This document shows, piece by piece, positions 1 through 9,358 of a stretch of DNA of 64,000 nucleotides. Under the pieces are notes generated by a model. The model worked only from the letters and a program-made list of their open reading frames with translations, was not told the DNA's origin and searched no databases. The translations under genes and the position numbers were made by a program. This DNA is from Flagellimonas oceani (GTDB lineage: Bacteria; Bacteroidota; Bacteroidia; Flavobacteriales; Flavobacteriaceae): positions 2,336,501 through 2,400,500 of the forward strand of contig NZ_CP049616.1 of NCBI RefSeq assembly GCF_011068285.1, given 5' to 3'. Numbering within the stretch: position 1 is the stretch's first letter; each line of letters begins with the position of its first letter.

Positions 1-2507
1 TCTTCGATATCATAAGAGCCGGTTTCCGGGTCCACTCCGTGGGACCGGTACAATTTCACAATGGTCAAGGGTTCCCCAATGATATAGCGGTTGGAGAAGG
101 TGGAGGTCTCCAGACCATCGAAGGCGACCAGTTTGTTCTTGGGTACGGTAATATTAAAGTTCGTACTCCATGAAAACCTTCTATTTTTGATATTGATACT
201 GCGGAAATCAATCTCAAATCCAGTGTTTTGCACTGTGGCGTCAAAATTCCCGGTAAGCTGTGAAAAGCCCGTTGTCGCAGCCAATGGAATACCCACCAAT
301 TGGTTGGAGGAGCGGTTCCGATACCAGGAAGTATTGACCAGCAATCGGTCCTTGAAAAAGCCCAATTCCATGGCCAATTCCAATTTCCTGTTCTCCTCCC
401 ATCCAAATAATGGGTTGAAGATACCGGTGGGTTCCAGTACCATGGTCCCATCATATTCCTGCCCTGTGACATCATAGGTGTCCAAAAAACGGTAATCCCC
501 GATATTGTCACTGCCCGTTGTACCATAACTGCCCCGTAGCTTCCCGTAGCTTATAACATCACTGTTGGCCAGAAATGTCTCATTGGAAAAGAGCCATGCG
601 GCTCCAATGGCACCAAAGTTCCCGAACTGCTTGCCCGGTCCAAAGCGGGAGGATCCATCCCTTCGCCCCGTGAGATTTAGGATATACCTATCCTGAAATT
701 TGAGGTTGACCCGTCCAAAGAGGGCATTGTACCTGTACTCGCTATCCGTGTCCGTGATGATCTCCAAGGTCTCGGCGGCGGCCAAGTTCTGAATGAGGTT
801 ATCACTTGGAAAACCCTTGCCCCGTTGGACCAATTGTTGGGCAGTTTCCTCTTGAAAGGAGGTACCTACCAGAATATCCACGGCAAAACCGCCCCACTGC
901 TTCTTCCAACCGATCTGTGGCTCCACTATCCATGACTCCCGATACGAGCCATTGGTGGTCAAGGAGGAACTTGATTGGGGCGTATGCCCATCCCCAGGGT
1001 TCCTTGCCGAGCTGGGCAAGGTCCTTCGGGAATCCAAACGATACCGGGTAAAACCCATGCTTGACTTGACGACCAGGTCGGGCAGAATACTATAGGATAG
1101 GACCGCATTGGAGATGATGGTATTGGACTCCAGTCCATAGGTTTCCTCCAAAGAGGCCAGTGGATTGTCCCAGGTATTGTTCTCCCAGTTCAAGTTCCCT
1201 TGTTCATCAAATACCCTTGGAGCATTGGGCTTCAACGTATAAGCGCTCTGGGTAAAATCAGCAGCGGGCAAATCGTTGACCTCGTGGGTAAAGCCCGTGG
1301 AAAGGTTAAGGCCAAAACGGCCATTTTTGGATCGATGGTTCAGATTGCTGTGAACCGATGCCCTTTTATAATTGAAATCCCCTGGAAATACCGTGGTCTC
1401 GTTTTGAAGGGCCCCACTGACCAAAAATTGTGTATGGGCACTACCCCCCGAAACAGAAAGCTGTACATTGTTCCGGTAGGCTGTGCCTCCAATCAGTTCC
1501 TCTTGCCAATCGGTATAACGTTCACTGTCCCAGGTCTTGAGTTCCGGCCATATAAAATCAAAGGCAGGGTCATTCAACAAATCTCCATAGCCATCATTGA
1601 CAATGCCTTCCCTTCGCACCTCCAAATATTCCCGTGTGTGCATCAAATCCAAGAAATGGGATACTGAACCAAGAGAGGTACTGAGATGGGCATCGAACCT
1701 TGTTTTTCCGGCCCTGCCCTTTTTGGTAGTGATCAATACGACCCCATTGGCACCACGGGATCCATAAATGGCGGTCGCATCGGCATCTTTCAGGACTTCG
1801 ACACTTTCAATATCATTGGGATTAATGGCGTTGAGGGGGCTGATGTCCCCACCAACGATCAAACTGGACATACTGGTCGAGCCCAAGGACTGGGAACCAA
1901 AGGGCACACCATCCACGATGTACAAGGGATCGCTGACCCCGTTGATAAAATTACGACCACGGACCTCGATCTCAAAGCCCCCTCCGGGCACTCCGGTATT
2001 CTGTACAATATTGACCCCGGAAAGATGTCCCTGCATGGCCGCCAAGGGATTGCCCACCGGCTGTTTATCGATTACTTCGGCACCGATGGCCACAATATTT
2101 CCGGTACGTTCTTTCTCCGAAACGGTATAATACCCGGCATTGAGGACCACTTCCCCAAGAACTGTGACATCTTCTTCCAAAGAAACAAAGACCTCTTCCC
2201 TACCCCCTATGGGCACGGAAAGGGTTTTATAACCCACCATGGAAAAGACCAGAACATCAGAAGGACCGGCATTAATGGAAAAGGAACCGTCCAAACCGGA
2301 AATGGTCCCGATATGCTTGGACTCCACCACAAGGTTCACCCCGGCCAGGGGCTTGCCCGTACTATCGGTCACGGTGCCGGTAACGGTGGCCTGTGGCGGT
2401 TCCAAGACAGTGCCCGCCTGCACATTAAATGAAAAATGTGGCGTTAAAAAGACATAGAGGAGCACGGACAGGATTCCCCTGCGCATGCGTATTGTTATTG
2501 GTTGCAT
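1..2507 (-). CDS. SusC/RagA-family TonB-linked outer-membrane receptor (C-terminus beyond window)
   Basis: The minus-strand frame is open from ATG 2507 to the window edge (about 835 codons; the family is usually about 1000), so roughly the last fifth is missing. Seen: a hydrophobic signal peptide in the first 32 residues, a carboxypeptidase-regulatory-like domain (GTVTDSTGKPLAGVNLVV, about residues 42-60), a plug domain with DPLYIVDGVPFGSQ and IYGSRGANGVVLITTKKGR, then beta-barrel sequence. Known for the family: SusC proteins import glycans or peptides through the outer membrane with a SusD lid, which would lie beyond the left edge. The gene has an unusually long upstream region holding a match to the guide of the dCas12f locus at 12.7 kb, so I infer RNA-guided activation by the sigma/dCas12f pair. 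The substrate cannot be told. An internal ATG at residue 8 is an alternative start. Confidence 0.93.
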   Translation of the reverse strand, partial: MQPITIRMRRGILSVLLYVFLTPHFSFNVQAGTVLEPPQATVTGTVTDSTGKPLAGVNLVVESKHIGTISGLDGSFSINAGPSDVLVFSMVGYKTLSVPIGGREEVFVSLEEDVTVLGEVVLNAGYYTVSEKERTGNIVAIGAEVIDKQPVGNPLAAMQGHLSGVNIVQNTGVPGGGFEIEVRGRNFINGVSDPLYIVDGVPFGSQSLGSTSMSSLIVGGDISPLNAINPNDIESVEVLKDADATAIYGSRGANGVVLITTKKGRAGKTRFDAHLSTSLGSVSHFLDLMHTREYLEVRREGIVNDGYGDLLNDPAFDFIWPELKTWDSERYTDWQEELIGGTAYRNNVQLSVSGGSAHTQFLVSGALQNETTVFPGDFNYKRASVHSNLNHRSKNGRFGLNLSTGFTHEVNDLPAADFTQSAYTLKPNAPRVFDEQGNLNWENNTWDNPLASLEETYGLESNTIISNAVLSYSILPDLVVKSSMGFTRYRLDSRRTLPSSARNPGDGHTPQSSSSLTTNGSYRESWIVEPQIGWKKQWGGFAVDILVGTSFQEETAQQLVQRGKGFPSDNLIQNLAAAETLEIITDTDSEYRYNALFGRVNLKFQDRYILNLTGRRDGSSRFGPGKQFGNFGAIGAAWLFSNETFLANSDVISYGKLRGSYGTTGSDNIGDYRFLDTYDVTGQEYDGTMVLEPTGIFNPLFGWEENRKLELAMELGFFKDRLLVNTSWYRNRSSNQLVGIPLAATTGFSQLTGNFDATVQNTGFEIDFRSINIKNRRFSWSTNFNITVPKNKLVAFDGLETSTFSNRYIIGEPLTIVKLYRSHGVDPETGSYDIE

Positions 2508-3020
2508 AAATTGAGTTCTTTTGATTAAAGCGTTAGTTATTCTCCACACTGCCCTTTAAGTCACGGAAAATCCGTATCTTCCAAAAAGGACATCAAGGTT
2601 CGGACATAGGCCACCCTGTCCGGGTAATAGCATACCCAGAAATAGGATTCCTAAACCAAAAAAGACCATGGTTTTGTGATTGGGCCGGTTGCCCTAAAAA
2701 AGTGTATACGTCAGTCATGGGACCAAAGGATATCGTGAACCGGAAAAGTGTGTAACATATATCCCACAACTATGGCCCAAGGATTAAACGGGATTCTTTG
2801 GCTTTTTCTTGAACAGGATATCAAACACCGAGTGACAGGCCCCAAAAATGGAACAAAAACACGGGGTGAACCCTACAGAAAAAAATTGCCAAATGTTTCC
2901 CATAACCCAGTTGGTTGGGCGATACTCCGAAAGGATAAAAGAAACCAAACGCTAAGAAGAAAGTTGTAATGAACCAAATACCCAAAAAAAGGCGCGGAAC
3001 TCAACTTAACGGACGGAGGC
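2508..3020 (-). other. Long leader region of the susC gene, no convincing gene
   Basis: About 510 bp lie between the susC start and the palindromic element with the guide match. Only short, unconvincing ORFs occur on either strand. I see no canonical TTTG-N19-TAnnTTTG promoter close to the susC start on the minus strand. If transcription starts just downstream of the guide target, this stretch would be a 5' untranslated leader of roughly 480-500 nt. It could carry regulatory structure or a small leader peptide, but nothing is recognisable. Confidence 0.5.
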
Positions 3021-3110
3021 ACTGGTAAATGCCCTGCAAACGATAAGTGAGCCCACGCCCGGGTCGTGAGCAAACTGCTTATCATCTCGTTCGCATAAAA
3101 AATTACCAGT
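3021..3110. repeat. 90-bp concentric imperfect palindrome holding the guide target
   Basis: Three nested inverted repeats share nearly the same centre (about 3061-3066): ACTGGTAA 3021-3028 with TTACCAGT 3103-3110; GATAAG 3042-3047 with CTTATC 3078-3083; CACG 3054-3057 with CGTG 3065-3068 around CCCGGGT. The element is GC-rich beside AT-rich DNA. It resembles small interspersed palindromes of bacterial genomes, but I cannot name the family and see no second copy in the window. The 16-bp guide match (3043-3058) occupies its left inner arm. Confidence 0.6.
3043..3058 (-). promoter_or_regulatory. Predicted DNA target of the dCas12f guide RNA, upstream of susC
   Basis: Read on the minus strand this is GCGTGGGCTCACTTAT. 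The guide start encoded after dcas12f (12763 to 12748) is GCGTGGGCTCTCTTAT: 15 of 16 identical, with one mismatch at guide position 11, and no similarity beyond position 16. The base 5' of the target (3059, read as G) fits the minimal 5'-G target-adjacent motif I recall for dCas12f-sigma systems. The match begins exactly where the RNA scaffold ends. The target lies about 536 bp upstream of the susC ATG, with the non-target strand being the susC coding strand, so PAM-distal transcription would run into susC. By hand, 49/4^16 times about 128,000 positions gives about 0.0015 chance matches in the window. Function is inferred. Confidence 0.7.
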
Positions 3111-3190
3111 TTTCCATCCGAGAATCAAAGCGATTGCTTCAAATATGTTCTAAACGAAGAATCGCAAATTTAAATAACTGGATGCAATAT

Positions 3191-3235
3191 AATAAAATAT
3201 TTTAGTTTTCGGTCGAACGACCGAAGTATTTTATT
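3191..3235. promoter_or_regulatory. Inverted repeat, possible operator upstream of the XRE gene
   Basis: TTCGGTCG (3208-3215) and CGACCGAA (3218-3225) form a perfect 8-bp inverted repeat with a 2-bp spacer. Outer arms AATAAAATA (3191-3199) and TATTTTATT (3227-3235) extend it imperfectly. It ends about 25 bp before the start of the small HTH gene, where an autoregulatory operator would be expected. It could instead be a terminator-like hairpin. Confidence 0.45.
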
Positions 3236-3258
3236 TCCCATCCTATTCCTTTGTCTTG

Positions 3259-3492
3259 ATGTCAAATATTAATGTGGAAATATGTAGCTATATAACCAAG
3301 GAATGGTTACTCCCTTGGTTAAGGGAAGGAAAGTCCCAGAGTTCCTTTGCTATTAAACACAATATTGACGAAAGTACTGTAAGGAAAATAAAAGGCAGAA
3401 ACGAATATAGAATACCCGTGGAGACTTTAAATAGAATCTGCGAAGCCAAAGGTATAAAGCTTAGCGAATTTTTCAAGCTGGCGGGCCTTTAA
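3259..3492 (+). CDS. Small XRE-family helix-turn-helix DNA-binding protein
   Basis: This is a 77-residue protein that is almost entirely a Cro/XRE fold: QSSFAIKHNIDESTVRKIKG gives helices 2-3, followed by PVETLNRICEAKGIKLSEFF. It is a cytoplasmic DNA-binding regulator by family, with no effector domain. I chose ATG 3259 over the adjacent TTG at 3256. A palindrome sits just upstream, suggesting autoregulation. It stands alone between the susC leader and an IS21 element. Its neighbours do not show what it controls, although the divergent susC leader is a candidate. Confidence 0.8.
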   Translation: MSNINVEICSYITKEWLLPWLREGKSQSSFAIKHNIDESTVRKIKGRNEYRIPVETLNRICEAKGIKLSEFFKLAGL

Positions 3493-3706
3493 TATAATTA
3501 ATCCTATCTACTCCCTACCTTTATTAAATTCCTTTACAGAAATCCACAATTTCTTTTTCTAGAAAATTCTTACATTTAGCATCATCCCCAAAAAGATTTG
3601 TTGAATAAAAAATATTATGCTTTTGCAAGCACATAAAAAGTTTGGCATAGCTAGCCAATTTTGGGGTGTATGCAAATCAAAATTTGGTATATGAGATAGT
3701 TGTAGC

Positions 3707-4037
3707 ATGTTTATGAAGAAATTTTTTAGAATAATAATCCCATTAATCTTAATTACAATATTTGTAGTACTACATGTAATTGATAAAGTGAATTGGAAAG
3801 CAACGGATTATTTAAGTTTTGGAATGATAGTTCTGACATACTTCTATGTAATCTTTACTTGGGAAATGTTACAAAGAATAGAAACTCAGAATTATTTAGA
3901 AAAAAGACCATATATAATTGCAGATTTTCATAAAGAAAGACAAATTTTAAAGATTTATATAAAGAATATTGGAAAAACACCTGCTAAAAACGTCAAAGTA
4001 GTATTACAACCAGACGTAATTACTTTTGAGAACAAAT
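3707..4037 (+). pseudogene. Membrane-anchored protein, 3' end removed at IS21 junction
   Basis: The N-terminal part has two hydrophobic segments (IIIPLILITIFVVLHVI and YLSFGMIVLTYFYVIFTW) followed by a soluble stretch, EKRPYIIADFHKERQILKIYIKNIGKTPAKNVKVV. The latter resembles the extracellular or cytoplasmic beta domain of many small two-TM hypothetical proteins. The frame runs on to 4126, but bases from 4038 belong to the IS21 end, so the last 29 codons are not native. The remainder of the gene is not found on the other side of the IS, pointing to deletion as well as insertion. Function is unknown. Confidence 0.7.
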
Positions 4038-4128
4038 TGGATAAGCCGGGTAAACTGACCCACCTTCGCCGGATGAAACTGACCAGGGTAAACGAACTGC
4101 CTAGATTTGATCTATCCTTGGGTTAAAC

Positions 4129-4866
4129 TTAGTTTTTATTTTTCAATTTTCTTCTCATTGATTCTCCTTTTATGTCGATTCTGTGTGCCGTGTGCACCAA
4201 ACGGTCGAGGATGGCATCGGCCAGTGTTTTTTCACCTATGATGTCATGCCATACTTCGACTGGTAGTTGTGATGCTATAATAGTGGACCTTTTGCCGTGA
4301 CGGTCCTCGATGATCTCCATAAGCGCATGCCTGTTGATGTTGTCCAATGGTTTAAGGCCGAAGTCGTCCAAGATGAGCAAGTCCTGTTTTTCAAGTTTGT
4401 TTATCTGTTTTGGATAGGAACCGTCGGCCTTTGATGTCTTGAGCAGGGTAAAGAGCTTGGCGGTGTTGAAGTACATGACCTTTCGCCCCAAGGAGCAGGC
4501 CTGGTGGCCAATGGCCGAGGCCAGATAACTTTTTCCCACACCGGTACTACCTGTAATAAGTATGTTCTCCCTTTTTGGGATGAAGTCGCAAGAGCCTAGT
4601 CGCCGGACCAGGTTCTTGTCCAGTTGGCGTGACGGTCGGTAGTCGATAGCTTCCATGACGGCCATATACCTGAACCTTGCGGACTTGGTCAATCGCTCTA
4701 TCCTACGGTTGTGCCGGTCGTCCCATTCGCTCTGGATGAGATAGGCAATGAGTTCGTCATTGGTATAGTCGGTATCGGCACCTCCGGTTTCCATTGTTGT
4801 TGCAAAGGCCCTGTGCATTCCAAAGAACCTCATTTCTTTCATCAATTGCATTGTTTTTTTGTTCAT
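4129..4866 (-). CDS. istB: IS21 helper ATPase IstB
   Basis: This 245-aa AAA+ ATPase shows Walker A GSTGVGKS and Walker B LLILDDFGL, plus the family's DnaC-like core and a basic C-terminus. In IS21 transposition IstB acts with the IstA transposase, remodelling target DNA. It lies 20 bp downstream of istA in the same direction, the usual order. The length is normal for the family and no frameshift is seen, so it could be functional. Confidence 0.95.
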   Translation of the reverse strand: MNKKTMQLMKEMRFFGMHRAFATTMETGGADTDYTNDELIAYLIQSEWDDRHNRRIERLTKSARFRYMAVMEAIDYRPSRQLDKNLVRRLGSCDFIPKRENILITGSTGVGKSYLASAIGHQACSLGRKVMYFNTAKLFTLLKTSKADGSYPKQINKLEKQDLLILDDFGLKPLDNINRHALMEIIEDRHGKRSTIIASQLPVEVWHDIIGEKTLADAILDRLVHTAHRIDIKGESMRRKLKNKN

Positions 4867-4886
4867 ATGTCCAGTTTTAAGTGTTT

Positions 4887-6431
4887 TTATTCATAGTATT
4901 TTCCGCCCCTTATGTTCTTGTGTTCGGGCATTTTCGTTCCTTCATCATTATGGTCATCGATCTGGTCCCATCCCTTTTTGAGGATGCGCTCTACCATATT
5001 GTAATTGTACGCCCCATATTCCGAGGCACGCCTACAGGCACCGTCAAGACGTTCCCTTCCGTACTTTTTGGCAAGGTGGAGCACGCCGAGGCAGGATTTG
5101 TAGGATTGCTCGGGGTGCTGCTTTTTTTCCAGGATGGCAATGATGTACCCTTTACAGTATTCGCCGATATTGCCCGCCCAATCGATGAACCTTTCGCTGC
5201 TCCACTCGCTTACGAAACGATGGTGCGATGGCATATGGTCGGCCAAGGTGGTATATCCGTATTTTTTCCTGTTCCTTGTATGTACGGCGAACCTTTCGTG
5301 CTTATGGTAGATCTCGACGATACTGTCGGTATAGACCAGCTTGACCTGTTTGCCTATATGTCTGTAGGACACGCTGTAATAATGCTTGTCCTTCCCGAAA
5401 TAGATATGGCTGTTCTTGTGTACGGTGGCCTGGGCATAGCGTTTTACCTCATAGCGTTTCCCTGGCAGGGGCATCAGTTCTCCCTTCTCGATTTCCATGA
5501 AAAGCGAACGCCTGGAATATTCCCTTCCCCTGAACGACATTGCATTGTGTTTTTCCAACAGTTCCCTTATCGCCATGTTGAGATCCGTTATGCTGTGGAA
5601 TACCTGGTTGCGTAAAGGGGCGAACACCCTGGTGTAGATTATCTTCACGGCGTTCTCCACTATGGCCTTGTCCCTTGGCCTATAGGTACGTGTGGGCAGT
5701 ACCGCCGTTTCGTAGTGTTCGGCAAAGTCGGCGAACACCTCGTTGACCTTGGGCTCGTAACGGCTGCTCTTGGTAACCGCCGACTTCAGGTTGTCGGGCA
5801 CCAGGGCCTTTGGTACGCCGCCGTAGAACCATAGGGAGTTCTCGGTGCAGCGGATGAAGTCCTCCAGTTTTTGGCTTGCACAGGCCTCTACATAAGTGTA
5901 TTGGCTGCTACCCAGTATGCAAACGAACACCTCCAGTTCCCTCAGTTCACCGGTCTCCCTGTCGACGATATGGAGTTTCTTTCCCGTGAAATCGATGAAC
6001 AGCTTGTCACCGGCCTTGTGCTCCATGTGCATTACCGGAGAGGTCTCCTTGCGCCATTCGGCGTACCAGTACTTGAACTGTGAGAGTTTGAAGCCATCGG
6101 GGTGCTTGGCATGATATTCCTCCCAGAGCAACTGTCGGGTAACCCCGGTCTTTCTTATTTCCTTGTCAAAATAGGGAAAGTACTGCCTTAAGGTCAGCAA
6201 ACGTTGGCTCTTGCGCTTTTGCCCGTCCTTAAAAAGGCCGTGGAGTTCCTCCAGGGTCATCTTCTCCACTTCGTAGGCCGTAAAACGGTACCGCCTGAAG
6301 AATTCGATGTACTTCCTGACCGTGACACGGGATATGCCCAATTGTTGGCTTATCCCACGCTTGCTCGTACCGGAGGTGTACAGTTTGTATATCAGTTTTG
6401 TTTTTCGCATGTCTATCTGCTTGTTCGCCAT
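4887..6431 (-). CDS. istA: IS21 transposase IstA
   Basis: This 514-aa transposase starts at ATG 6431 (MANKQIDMRK). A further upstream start at 6455 lies in the terminal region and is less likely. Seen: an N-terminal HTH (KRGISQQLGISRVTVRKYI), an rve/DDE core with D in FIDFTGKKLHI, D in LVPDNLKSAV and E in KAIVENAVKIIY, and a C-terminal beta-barrel region. It binds the repeated sequences at the element ends and catalyses strand transfer. It appears full length. Confidence 0.95.
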   Translation of the reverse strand: MANKQIDMRKTKLIYKLYTSGTSKRGISQQLGISRVTVRKYIEFFRRYRFTAYEVEKMTLEELHGLFKDGQKRKSQRLLTLRQYFPYFDKEIRKTGVTRQLLWEEYHAKHPDGFKLSQFKYWYAEWRKETSPVMHMEHKAGDKLFIDFTGKKLHIVDRETGELRELEVFVCILGSSQYTYVEACASQKLEDFIRCTENSLWFYGGVPKALVPDNLKSAVTKSSRYEPKVNEVFADFAEHYETAVLPTRTYRPRDKAIVENAVKIIYTRVFAPLRNQVFHSITDLNMAIRELLEKHNAMSFRGREYSRRSLFMEIEKGELMPLPGKRYEVKRYAQATVHKNSHIYFGKDKHYYSVSYRHIGKQVKLVYTDSIVEIYHKHERFAVHTRNRKKYGYTTLADHMPSHHRFVSEWSSERFIDWAGNIGEYCKGYIIAILEKKQHPEQSYKSCLGVLHLAKKYGRERLDGACRRASEYGAYNYNMVERILKKGWDQIDDHNDEGTKMPEHKNIRGGKYYE

Positions 6432-6585
6432 GGTGCTTTTTAACAAAAAAAGCACTTAGACTTTTTACAGATAGATCTAATCTAAAGGTGGTCCACTTTG
6501 GCCCGGCGGGGGTGGGTCACTTTCGTCCGGCCAGCTATGGTCACTTTAACCCGGCGAGGGTGGTATACTATGTCCGGCGTTTCCA

Positions 6586-6837
6586 TCTGAAATGGTAAAA
6601 CAAGAATTTGAGCTTTCCATGCTGGAAGGAGTCTATCAGGGTACAAACATTCAACTTTTATTATATGATTGTAACCTAGGATCTAATGCCGACGGATTGG
6701 CTCTAATCAAAAAAATCAGTGATAAGTCCTATTTCAACATTGCTACTTCTACGAACTGTACATCGGTATTCGATTCGAATTTCAGTTTTGACCATAGGAC
6801 AATGAACCAACCTATCAGCAGTTCAATTTTTAAATAG
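6586..6837 (+). pseudogene. Fragment of a DUF4347-like surface-protein gene
   Basis: About 81 codons are open (ATG 6592 is the first). The stretch IQLLLYDCNLGSNADGLALIKKI, followed by a TS-rich segment, resembles the DILLYGCNVG core of DUF4347, a domain at the N-terminus of large secreted or adhesin-like proteins. The 5' portion is missing and the sequence abuts the right end of IS21, so I call it a remnant. It ends 11 bp before the next signal-peptide gene. The domain assignment rests on one motif. Confidence 0.5.
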
Positions 6838-6848
6838 TACAACCGACC

Positions 6849-9251
6849 ATGAAACAAATACTACAAACCACACTAACATTTATAGCATTTTTTCAACTGT
6901 TTGGTAGCCTCAAGGCCCAAACTGTGGATATGACGGTTCAGCAAGGTCCGAATGTGGACGTAATGGTGACAGTGGGGTCCGCCGATATAGATCTCTCGAC
7001 ATTTGAGAACGACCTAGAGCAAGCCATGTACGCCAAGGGAATCCCTTTGGGAAAACTACGTGTTGAAGCATATCAACGGAATTCCATTTCTTCCAATCAA
7101 GCGGATGCAAGCGACATCTTCAACAATTGGAATAAAATGAACTTCAACGGAACTGAGCCTCCGGTACACTCTTCATATACTGGGGATTATTTTACATTTG
7201 ACCCGGCCACCAACCGTGTGACCGCCGACTTTGTTGGTCGCTACAATGGTTATGGATATGCTATGTACGACCCGACTGGTGATATTTCGGACGGATCGAT
7301 CTCCGCCACTTTTGGCCTTTCCGACAATCCATATGTACATGCCGAAGTGGGCTTTATTTTCAGGAAGGTCGATAATCAGAATTTTTATGCATACATCATC
7401 GACAACCATACCTATTGTGGAAATATACAAGGATATGCCTCAGGGGATGGATTCCCCGCGGAAGGAATCATCAAGGTGGAGAACGGATCTGTTTCCCTTC
7501 TTGCCCTTAACACCAATAGTGGGACTAACGGTTCGGCTACCTATGGGTGGAACGGGAACCGAAGCGATATGTTCGCGGCCTATTACAATGGCCAGGTTAT
7601 TGATTTTAAAATTGAAATGAGCGGTGACAACATCAAAATCTCCAGAAAAGGTGGTGGCGGCGATGCTGGTACCAATTGGATCCAGTCCTTTGACATCAAT
7701 GACACGACCCATACACAAGGGAGTTATGGTTTCTATGTACACGAACAATCGGGAGCCTATTTCAAGGATATCAATATCGAAAAACTGGAACTGCGTGCCT
7801 TCAAGGATGTGCTGCGTGAACCGCAATGGAGAAACAGCGCACTGCGTTTTAACGTGAACTTGGACGACCTTGAAGTCGCAGATTTTGACAACGACAAAGA
7901 CCTATCTGAAATATTGATGCGTACCATCAACGAGGATATCCATTATATCGGATGGGGAACGAATGCAAACCAATCCCAATTCGAACGGTTTATACAACAA
8001 AATAACGATCAGGGTATTTTTGTCAACCGAGATTCAGGAAGCTGGTCCACTTGGATGGACGATATGGCCCAATATATTTATGAACAATATCAATTCGGAA
8101 CAGTAACGACCGGTGAATTTTTTATAGCTGGAACTTCGGTTGAGATTGATGTAGACCCTTCACAATTAAAATCCAACACAGCAAATGCAAGTTATCCTTC
8201 AGGAAGATGGAAAATCACCCACGATGAAACCTATTTTGACAACAACACAGGAAAGGTATCTTGGGATGGACTTTACTTAGAAGATGTGCCGGAGTATTAC
8301 GAAAAACCTGGCCAATACACCTTCACTTTCGAAGATATGCCCACAGCTCCCACCACCTTATATTTTCACAGAAAACCCGTGGCCAGTTTTACCTTAAGCG
8401 CCGATACCGGATTCATTAACAATACCTCTTACGACCTGGATGGCGGCGCCAACAATGGTATCGCTCAATCGGAGTGGAAATGGAAATCCGTGGACGCTGG
8501 CAGCACAAACGATTGGGTTGATGGCCAGTTCGATAAAAACAGTGTAGCGGACGGAGAATATCTTGTGATGCTAAGGGTACAGGATCACCAAGGAACCTGG
8601 AGTAGTCCTTCCAGCATCTATGTTGAGAAAACAGCAGGTTCCGGAGGCGCAACTGATTTGCCAATTGCACAGTTCAACATTTTGCCCGATCAGCTTAATA
8701 CCTACTCTGGCAATATGACCATCGCCATTGAAGATAATTCGGTAGATCCCTACGGAAGAACCCTATCCGTTCAGGAATGGATCGTTACCCAACGTATCTA
8801 TGATACTGATGGGAACCCATCCGACACGCAAATTTATAATGCTGGTACACCAATGACCGATTTTTCGGCATACAACAATGTATCTGCGGATTATATTATC
8901 AGTCTTAGGACTCAGACCGATACAGGGGTCTGGTCAGAACCATTCTACCGTACGCTTAGCATTATTGATGACGATATCGCACCAACGATTGTTGCCACAC
9001 CTGCCAGCGGAAACTTGGATACCGATACGGACATTCAATTGGTATTCCAAGATGAAAATGGAGGTAGTGGCTTTGATGTACAACGATTTGCCAAAATCCA
9101 AAGCGCCTCTGTACCTGCAACCGAACACCCTTCGTGGAGTTCTTGGAGCAATAGCCAATCCAAGACCACTTCCTTCAATATAGGGGGCACGGGCTGGTAC
9201 ATCCACGCAGAAGTAAAAGACAATGCAGGAAATGTAGGAACTGCAATGTAA
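6849..9251 (+). pseudogene. Secreted multidomain surface protein, C-terminus lost at IS3 junction
   Basis: The 800-codon frame begins with a clear signal peptide (ending FGSLKAQ). Residues about 85-320 have a concanavalin-like/LamG-type feel (GYGYAMYDPTGDISDGSISATFGL, KVDNQNFYAYIIDN). The later part contains Ig/PKD-like segments with repeated phrases such as DGEYLVMLRVQDHQGTWSSPS and GWYIHAEVKDNAGN. The frame ends at a TAA (9249-9251), about 15 bp before the IS3 inverted repeat. No T9SS sorting domain remains, so I infer the gene originally continued and was cut by the IS or an associated deletion. The start at 6849 is supported by the signal peptide. The natural ligand is unknown. Confidence 0.65.
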
Positions 9252-9358
9252 ATCTTCAACTAAAAGTGGACTGATCTTGGTCTAAAGATAAGTGATGGTT
9301 TTGTTATCTTCAAGGCTAGCCTTGAAGATGGATTCATTAACCATTTAAATCACTTAAA

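Larger units (their letters stand above)
4038..6585 (-). mobile_element. IS21-family insertion sequence
   Basis: Two overlapping-style genes, istA and istB, lie between related ends. The left end reads TGGATAAGCCGG; the reverse complement of the right end reads TGGAAACGCCGG, and each is followed after 28 bp by a second GCCGG. Further GCCGG...AAAGTGACC units lie inside the right end, like the multiple transposase-binding repeats of IS21 elements. No target-site duplication is visible (left flank CAAAT, right flank TCTGA), and the two flanks are unrelated gene fragments, so recombination or deletion probably followed insertion. Confidence 0.88.

Noticed and set aside
1200..2457. Plus-strand ORFs of 73-248 codons opposite susC
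   Set aside because: They are shadows of the high-GC minus-strand receptor frame.
2748..3085. Small ORFs in the susC leader (about 70-73 codons on both strands)
   Set aside because: They have no recognisable domain or start context, overlap each other on opposite strands, and one crosses the palindrome; better explained as chance frames.
4038..4126. Native C-terminus of the membrane protein starting at 3707
   Set aside because: These bases match the IS21 terminal repeats, so the residues encoded there are foreign.
4881..5615. 244-codon plus-strand ORF
   Set aside because: It lies antisense to istA, whose DDE motifs are clear; low-complexity hydrophobic translation.
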